DNA of 64,000 nt, taken from contig NZ_LAZU01000047.1 in NCBI RefSeq assembly GCF_000987955.1, positions 1-64,000 of the forward strand, read 5' to 3'. A program made the position numbers and the translations under genes. A model generated the notes under the pieces. That model was not told where the DNA came from. It did no database searches and saw nothing but the letters and a program-made list of their open reading frames with translations. The DNA comes from Paenibacillus sp. DMB20. Its GTDB lineage: Bacteria > Bacillota > Bacilli > Paenibacillales > Paenibacillaceae. How positions within the stretch are numbered: position 1 is the first letter of the stretch; every line of letters starts with the position of its first letter. This document shows positions 59,576 to 64,000 of the stretch, one piece after another.

Positions 59576-59776
59576 TGCCCGGCTCGGCAGCTGATTATCC
59601 CTGAGGATGACAGCCGAGCCGCAAAATAGGGTCGTGGTTCGAGATGGACATGGTCGATTCCCGGCTCATCTCGGCTACCCCAAGGGCATCGTAAGCAAGG
59701 ACCTTCTAGTCATGCGGCTGACTACAGGGGATCGGCTGGCATGATGAAAAGGAGCTCCTTGGGGGCTCTTTTTTTT
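59576..59776 (+). ncRNA. Candidate structured RNA ending in an intrinsic terminator
   Basis: No protein gene is seen in 59474-59939. Within it, CGGCTCGGC (59580-59588) pairs with GCCGAGCCG (59613-59621). GAGATG/CATCTC (about 59641-59672) lies within a GGGT/ACCC clamp. AGTCA-TGCGGC-TGACT (about 59708-59723) follows, and then the terminator GAGCTCC / GGGGCTC with eight T (59752-59776). The layout resembles a leader riboswitch or attenuator or a small RNA. I could not match it to a known class. Limits are approximate, and no convincing promoter was found. Confidence 0.45.
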
Positions 59777-59781
59777 AGAAT

Positions 59782-59817
59782 AAAAGAAAGTACAAGGATT
59801 CACTTACACTTTCTTTT
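59782..59817. repeat. AT-rich hairpin, related to the dispersed repeats
   Basis: AAAAGAAAGT (59782-59791) and ACTTTCTTTT (59808-59817) are a perfect 10-bp inverted repeat directly after the terminator. It resembles the other post-gene hairpins (19001, 30395, 38858) in place and composition, but shares little sequence. Confidence 0.45.
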
Positions 59818-59818
59818 G

Positions 59819-59865
59819 GATATCGAATTTATAAGTGATCAGCGGAGCTGATGGAATTCGATATC
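59819..59865. repeat. Long two-part palindrome upstream of truA
   Basis: GATATCGAATT (59819-59829) pairs perfectly with AATTCGATATC (59855-59865), with inner ATCAGC-GGA-GCTGAT (59838-59852). No T run; 75 nt before the truA start. It could be a regulator-binding site or a stable RNA stem in the truA leader. Confidence 0.6.
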
Positions 59866-59939
59866 GCAAGAAAACCTACGCCATCGCCATTCTCTAGGAC
59901 GACAGAGCGGTTTCTACTTGGATAGTGCAGGAGGAAAAC

Positions 59940-60737
59940 ATGCGTAATCTGCTTATGAAAGTCAGTTACGACGGTACCGATTATAACGGGTTTCAAACAC
60001 AGCCCGGCGGTAACACGGTACAGGATGTCTTGGAGCATGCCATCGAGCGCCTTTCAGGTGAAAAGCTGAAAATAACCGCTTCTGGCCGTACCGATGCAGG
60101 CGTTCATGCGCGCGGTCAGGTTTTTAACTTCTATACGGAAGCTAAAATCCCTGTAGAGCGCTGGTGCTCGGCATTGAATTCAAGGCTGCCGGAGGATATC
60201 GTCGTGACGGATGCATGGGAGGTTCCGCTTGAATTTCACTCCCGGCGCGAGGCGAAACGCAAAACGTATCGTTACACGATTAACGCGAATCAATTTCCGG
60301 ATCTGTTTCACCGCAGGTACCAGTTCCATCACCACGGCAGGCTGGATATGGCCGCAATGGAGGAGGGGCTCCGGCATTTGATCGGCACCCATGATTATAC
60401 GACCTTTGCTTCAAGGCACTCGACGAAACCGTCTCATGTAAGAACGATCTATGAGGCATGGATCGAAATCGATACCAGCATGTGTCGTCCGGGCAGCCGG
60501 GATCAGGGAGTTCTGTATGCCTACTTGACGGGCAGCGGTTTCTTGCAGCACATGGTAAGGATTATCATGGGGACGCTCATGGAAGTGGGAGAAGGGAAAA
60601 GGACGCCGGAGAGCATCAAAACCATACTTGAGGCGAAGAACCGAGCAGCTGCCGGGCCAACCGCAGTAAGTAAAGGCTTAATGCTCTGGGATGTCGAATA
60701 CGATTTATCATCTTTTGCGAAACCCGATTTTGCCTAA
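59940..60737 (+). CDS. truA: tRNA pseudouridine synthase A
   Basis: 265 residues from ATG 59940 behind AGGAGG. Makes pseudouridine at positions 38-40 of tRNA anticodon stems. Catalytic Asp52 lies in SGRTDAGVHARGQ; HDYTTFASRHSTKPSHVRTI and FLQHMVRIIMGTLMEVGEGK are typical. Usually linked to ecfT upstream; here the upstream partner is missing. Confidence 0.96.
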   Translation: MRNLLMKVSYDGTDYNGFQTQPGGNTVQDVLEHAIERLSGEKLKITASGRTDAGVHARGQVFNFYTEAKIPVERWCSALNSRLPEDIVVTDAWEVPLEFHSRREAKRKTYRYTINANQFPDLFHRRYQFHHHGRLDMAAMEEGLRHLIGTHDYTTFASRHSTKPSHVRTIYEAWIEIDTSMCRPGSRDQGVLYAYLTGSGFLQHMVRIIMGTLMEVGEGKRTPESIKTILEAKNRAAAGPTAVSKGLMLWDVEYDLSSFAKPDFA

Positions 60738-60793
60738 TGCGTACTATTCTAAATGATTAGAAACACGTATTTCTCAAAATAAGAGGAGGTTTT

Positions 60794-61099
60794 ATGATGA
60801 AATGCCCGGTATGTAATGATGTTCGGATGCGTGAAGTGGAGAAAGACGGTGTCTTGATTGATATCTGTCCGGAATGCAAAGGAGTGTGGCTGGACCGCGG
60901 TGAACTGGAGAAGCTCATGAGCGAGATCAGGGAAGTGCGTCCGGCATTCAACGAGTGGTATGACAGACAGGAAGACGAGCGAAGAACTTACCCGCAGAAT
61001 GAGCATTACCGGCCAACCGGAAAGGACTCCTATGAGGATTCCCGGCACCGTCAGCACGGACATGGACATCATAAAAAGAAGAAAAAAGTCGGCGCTTGA
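60794..61099 (+). CDS. TFIIB-type zinc ribbon protein
   Basis: 101 residues from ATG 60794 (or 60797) behind AGAGGAGG. N-terminal zf-TFIIB motif: CPVC (near 4-7) and CPECKGVWLDRGELEKL (near 25). The second half is charged and His-rich, ending HGHGHHKKKKK, which may bind metal or nucleic acid. Function unknown. It stands alone between truA and rplM. Confidence 0.87.
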   Translation: MMKCPVCNDVRMREVEKDGVLIDICPECKGVWLDRGELEKLMSEIREVRPAFNEWYDRQEDERRTYPQNEHYRPTGKDSYEDSRHRQHGHGHHKKKKKVGA

Positions 61100-61160
61100 C
61101 ATCTTTGGAGACCTGTTCGATTAATTCTTTCAAAACCTCGATTCTAGCCTAAAAAAATGC

Positions 61161-61189
61161 TTGCGGTTTAAGGGCACATCCTGTATTAT
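61161..61189 (+). promoter_or_regulatory. Promoter of rplM-rpsI
   Basis: TTGCGG (61161-61166), 17 nt, TATTAT (61184-61189). The -10 box matches those before rplJ and rpoB. Confidence 0.7.
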
Positions 61190-61199
61190 ATAAGTTGTG

Positions 61200-61237
61200 T
61201 TTTCTTAACGGCTCTCCCACAGCCCCGGTTAAGAAAA
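61200..61237 (+). promoter_or_regulatory. Candidate L13 leader
   Basis: TTTTCTTAAC (61200-61209) and GTTAAGAAAA (61228-61237) form a perfect 10-bp stem at the start of the 150-nt leader of rplM. This fits the Firmicute L13 leader family, thought to mediate autoregulation by L13. Assigned by position and shape; the family motif was not checked. Confidence 0.6.
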
Positions 61238-61342
61238 TGCCGTGAAAGTATCCATCACTTAAACATTGTAAGACATACGAACGACGATAAATGATGAAAA
61301 TTTGAAAATGATTTTCGGATGAATACAAGGAGGAACTATACA

Positions 61343-61780
61343 ATGCGTACCACCTATATGGCGAAGCCAAACGAAGTTGATCGTAAATGGTACATCGTTG
61401 ATGCCGAAGGCAAAACGCTTGGCCGTTTGGCAAGTGAAGTTGCGGCTCTGATCCGCGGCAAGCATAAGCCACAATTTACCCCACACGTGGACACTGGCGA
61501 TTTCGTAATCGTCATTAACTCGGAGAAAATTCACCTGACAGGCAAGAAAATGACTAACAAGAAATACTACCGTCACTCCATGCATCCAGGTGGATTGAAA
61601 GTGACTGTTGCTGAAGACATGATCAAGAAATTCCCTGAGCGCGTGATCGAAAGCGCGGTTCACGGCATGCTTCCTAAAACCCGCATGGGCGAAAAAATGA
61701 AGCTGAGACTCAAAGCATACGCAGGCACAGCACATCCACACGAAGCTCAAAAACCAGAAGTTTACGAACTTCGCGGTTAA
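61343..61780 (+). CDS. rplM: 50S ribosomal protein L13
   Basis: 145 residues from ATG 61343 behind AAGGAGG; an earlier in-frame ATG at 61319 lies upstream of the ribosome site and is unlikely. An early 50S assembly protein: TYMAKPNEVDRKWYIVDAEGKTLGRLASEVA, then KKYYRHSMHPGGLK, AVHGMLPKTRMGEKMKLRLKAY are conserved. Confidence 0.98.
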   Translation: MRTTYMAKPNEVDRKWYIVDAEGKTLGRLASEVAALIRGKHKPQFTPHVDTGDFVIVINSEKIHLTGKKMTNKKYYRHSMHPGGLKVTVAEDMIKKFPERVIESAVHGMLPKTRMGEKMKLRLKAYAGTAHPHEAQKPEVYELRG

Positions 61781-61799
61781 TTAAAAGGAGGACAGTTTC

Positions 61800-62192
61800 A
61801 TGGCACAAGTACAATACTATGGGACAGGTCGTCGTAAGCATTCGGTAGCACGTGTTCGCCTTGTACCGGGTGAAGGACGAATTGTCATCAATAAACGCGA
61901 TATCAATGAATATTTCGGTTTGGAAACCCTCAAACTGATCGTTAAGCAACCTTTGACTTTGACTGAAACACTAGGCAAATATGACGTTCTCGTCATCGCT
62001 CATGGCGGCGGCATTTCCGGTCAAGCAGGCGCAATCCGTCACGGCATCTCCCGTGCATTGCTGAAGGCTGACCCTGAATTCCGCGGTTCGCTGAAAAAAG
62101 CAGGATTCCTGACTCGTGACCCACGTATGAAAGAACGTAAGAAATACGGTCTTAAAGCGGCTCGTCGCGCGCCTCAGTTCTCCAAGCGTTAA
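61800..62192 (+). CDS. rpsI: 30S ribosomal protein S9
   Basis: 130 residues from ATG 61800 behind AAAGGAGG. Its C-terminal tail (LKAARRAPQFSKR) contacts the P-site tRNA anticodon. YYGTGRRKHSVARVRLVPGEGRIVINKRD is standard. Pairs with rplM in an operon closed by a terminator. Confidence 0.98.
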   Translation: MAQVQYYGTGRRKHSVARVRLVPGEGRIVINKRDINEYFGLETLKLIVKQPLTLTETLGKYDVLVIAHGGGISGQAGAIRHGISRALLKADPEFRGSLKKAGFLTRDPRMKERKKYGLKAARRAPQFSKR

Positions 62193-62204
62193 TATTATCA
62201 GATC

Positions 62205-62239
62205 AAGGACCTTTTCCGTTTACGGAAAGGGTCCTTTTT
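62205..62239 (+). terminator. Intrinsic terminator after rpsI
   Basis: AAGGACC-T-TTTCCG pairs with CGGAAA-G-GGTCCTT, followed by TTTT. Confidence 0.93.
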
Positions 62240-62281
62240 TGCGTGATTTGAATAATATAGGGAGACGCCTAGTAATAACAG

Positions 62282-62309
62282 TTGACATTAAATCGAAATA
62301 AACTATACT
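62282..62309 (+). promoter_or_regulatory. Promoter of cysH-sat
   Basis: TTGACA (62282-62287), 16 nt, TATACT (62304-62309). The leader to cysH is only about 60 nt, with no riboswitch seen. A CymR-type site may exist, but I cannot show it. Confidence 0.8.
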
Positions 62310-62372
62310 GTATTTAATTCATACTATATACGTAGGAATAACGGGATTTAGTTGAGGAGGTTTAGGAAACAC

Positions 62373-63065
62373 ATGAATTTATTGGAGAAAGAGGATTGGA
62401 TCAAGGAGAAAGCGGTGACCCTTGAGTCATCTTCAGCAGAAGAGATTATCTCCCATGCTGTCGAAACCTTTCCGAACATTACGTTTGCTTGCAGTTTTGG
62501 AGCGGAAGACGTCGTTTTGGTGGATATGATTCAAAGGGTCAGCCCGGGGACAGACATCTTTTATCTGGACACCGATTTTCACTTTCAAGAAACCTACGAG
62601 ACACGGGATCGGCTGAAAGAACGATACGGTTTGGAATTTATTAGAGTATCACCGAAGATAACGCCGGAGGAACAGGCTTCCCAATATGGCGAAGCTTTAT
62701 GGAAGGCTGACCCGAACCAATGCTGCAATATCCGTAAAGTGGAACCGTTAACCCGCATACTCTCCCGATACGAAGCTTGGATTACAGGGATCCGCCGCGA
62801 TCAGGCACCGACACGGGCCAATGCGAAGAAGGTGGAATACGATACGAAGTTCGGTCTCATCAAATTCAATCCGATCGCGGATTGGACCCACGATGACGTA
62901 TGGAACTATATCCGGGACAATAATGTCATCTATAATCCGCTGCATGACCGCAATTTTCCAAGTATCGGATGCCACTACTGTACCCGGCAGGTGATGCCCG
63001 GTGAGGATCCGAGAGCAGGGCGCTGGGCAGGAAGCGAAAAAACGGAATGCGGTCTTCATAAATAA
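62373..63065 (+). CDS. cysH: Adenylylsulfate (APS) reductase
   Basis: 230 residues from ATG 62373 with GAGGAGG upstream. Thioredoxin-dependent reductase of assimilatory sulfate reduction. The four [4Fe-4S]-type cysteines (C117-C118 and C200-x2-C203) and the catalytic Cys226 in ECGLH are present, pointing to APS rather than PAPS as substrate. The PP-loop residues lie in SFGAEDVVLVDM. It is followed by sat after 23 nt. Confidence 0.95.
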   Translation: MNLLEKEDWIKEKAVTLESSSAEEIISHAVETFPNITFACSFGAEDVVLVDMIQRVSPGTDIFYLDTDFHFQETYETRDRLKERYGLEFIRVSPKITPEEQASQYGEALWKADPNQCCNIRKVEPLTRILSRYEAWITGIRRDQAPTRANAKKVEYDTKFGLIKFNPIADWTHDDVWNYIRDNNVIYNPLHDRNFPSIGCHYCTRQVMPGEDPRAGRWAGSEKTECGLHK

Positions 63066-63088
63066 AACTAGATCAAGGAGGCGGATTC

Positions 63089-64000
63089 ATGACATCCTTA
63101 TCGCCGCATGGCGGCATACTGGTAAACCGAATTGCAGAAGGGGACAGACGGGAAAAACTCTTAAAGGCATCACGCACCATGGCCTCCATAAAAATCAACG
63201 CATGGACGGTATCGGATCTGGATCTGATCGGAGTAGGCGCGTTTTCTCCGTTGCAAGGATTTTTGAATGAAGAGGATTACCTGTCCGTCGTCAGTTCCAT
63301 GAGACTCGCCGACGGAACCGTATGGAGCATACCGGTTACTTTGGCCGTGGATGAATCCACGGCATCTAAGCTTTCCCTGGGTCAACAGGCCGCTTTGGTT
63401 GGGGAGGAAGACGGCGTTGTTTATGGCGTGATTACCGTGGACAGCATTTATCGTGTCGATCAGCAAGAGGAAGCGGTCAAGGTATTTAAAACCAAGGATG
63501 TGGAACATCCAGGCGTAAAAAAACTTTATGAGCGTTCATCCCTCTATGTGGGCGGCCCGATTGAAGTGGTCAATCGACCGAAGCCTGAGAAGTTTGAGGA
63601 ATTTTATTATGATCCCATTCATACAAGAGGGCTCTTCAAGGAACGCGGATGGAATACGGTAGTCGGTTTTCAGACACGGAATCCGGTTCACCGCGCCCAT
63701 GAATACATCCAGAAAAGCGCCATGGAAATCGTGGACGGTCTGTTTTTGAATCCATTGGTTGGAGAAACGAAATCGGATGATGTTCCTGCGGATGTAAGAA
63801 TGAAAAGCTACTTAACGCTGCTGGACCATTACTATCCGGAAAATCGGACCTTTCTTGGCGTTTTTCCGGCCGCAATGAGGTATGCCGGACCGAGAGAGGC
63901 CATATTCCATGCGCTCGTACGGAAAAATTACGGCTGCACTCACTTTATCGTCGGAAGAGACCATGCGGGCGTTGGAGACTACTACGGAACGTATGAAGCC
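63089..64000 (+). CDS. sat: Sulfate adenylyltransferase (ATP sulfurylase), 3' end outside window
   Basis: The first 304 codons are in the window. ATG 63089 follows AAGGAGG. It makes APS from sulfate and ATP, the substrate of CysH. Conserved active-site motifs: QTRNPVHRAHEY (near residue 195) and GRDHAGVGDYYGTYE (near residue 289), plus the PUA-like N-terminal domain with GAFSPLQGFLNEEDY. The run of seven A at 63517-63523 is correctly in frame. Stop codon not in view. Confidence 0.96.
   Translation, partial: MTSLSPHGGILVNRIAEGDRREKLLKASRTMASIKINAWTVSDLDLIGVGAFSPLQGFLNEEDYLSVVSSMRLADGTVWSIPVTLAVDESTASKLSLGQQAALVGEEDGVVYGVITVDSIYRVDQQEEAVKVFKTKDVEHPGVKKLYERSSLYVGGPIEVVNRPKPEKFEEFYYDPIHTRGLFKERGWNTVVGFQTRNPVHRAHEYIQKSAMEIVDGLFLNPLVGETKSDDVPADVRMKSYLTLLDHYYPENRTFLGVFPAAMRYAGPREAIFHALVRKNYGCTHFIVGRDHAGVGDYYGTYEA

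Noticed and set aside
59819..59865. Palindrome before truA as a mobile element (MITE)
   Set aside because: Only 47 nt, no target duplication and no second copy noticed in the window.

Overview
The window looks like a chromosomal core region of a Paenibacillus-type Firmicute (Bacillales). Three things support this: the Bacillales order ctsR-mcsA-mcsB-clpC-radA-disA / yacL-ispD-ispF-gltX-cysE-cysS-mrnC-rlmB-rae1-sigH / rpmG-secE-nusG / rplKAJL / rpoBC / str / S10-spc-alpha; pssA placed between disA and yacL; and Paenibacillus-like RpoB, SigH and DUF4362/DUF4183 proteins. Moderate GC, frequent TTG/GTG starts and strong AGGAGG ribosome binding sites fit this. No tRNA, CRISPR array, insertion sequence or prophage was seen.

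Layout. 1-460: 3' end of a 23S rRNA gene, 5S rRNA and terminator. 500-7570 (accessory): a DUF4362-like lipoprotein; an ArsR regulator overlapping an SRPBCC-PDZ fusion; a five-gene YtrA-like ABC transporter operon; and a divergent pair of DUF4183 surface proteins, one with a collagen-like region. 7755-16206: CtsR-controlled protein quality-control operon (ctsR, mcsA, mcsB, clpC), then radA, disA, pssA. 16268-26460: a small conserved hypothetical on the minus strand, yacL, isoprenoid genes ispD-ispF, gltX, a Cys-type T-box riboswitch controlling cysE-cysS, the RNA-processing genes mrnC, rlmB and rae1, and sigH. 26900-39300: rpmG-secE-nusG-rplK-rplA, an L10 leader with rplJ-rplL, a ybxB-like methyltransferase, rpoB-rpoC and an L7Ae-like protein. 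39400-43900: rpsL-rpsG-fusA-tuf. 44000-59500: S10/spc/alpha ribosomal superoperon through secY-adk-map-infA to rpoA-rplQ. 59500-59900: an unusual structured gene-free stretch where relatives carry the ECF transporter genes. 59940-62240: truA, a zinc-ribbon protein, rplM-rpsI. 62280-64000: assimilatory sulfate genes cysH and sat (sat runs off the end).

The genes form the growth-linked core of the cell: transcription (rpoA/B/C, nusG, sigH), translation, protein export (secE/secY), proteostasis, c-di-AMP signalling and cysteine supply. The most striking property of the sequence is 19 single-base excesses in A or T runs that break 17 otherwise normal genes, including rpoB, nusG, secE, clpC and seven ribosomal protein genes. 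In every case removing exactly one base restores the family-typical protein. I annotate these genes at full length with the break stated. Sequencing or assembly error is by far the likeliest cause; real frameshifts repaired by polymerase slippage are the alternative.

The best candidates for undescribed biology are the divergent collagen/DUF4183 pair, the SRPBCC-PDZ fusion with its operator, the structured stretch before truA, and the triple hairpin between infA and rpmJ.
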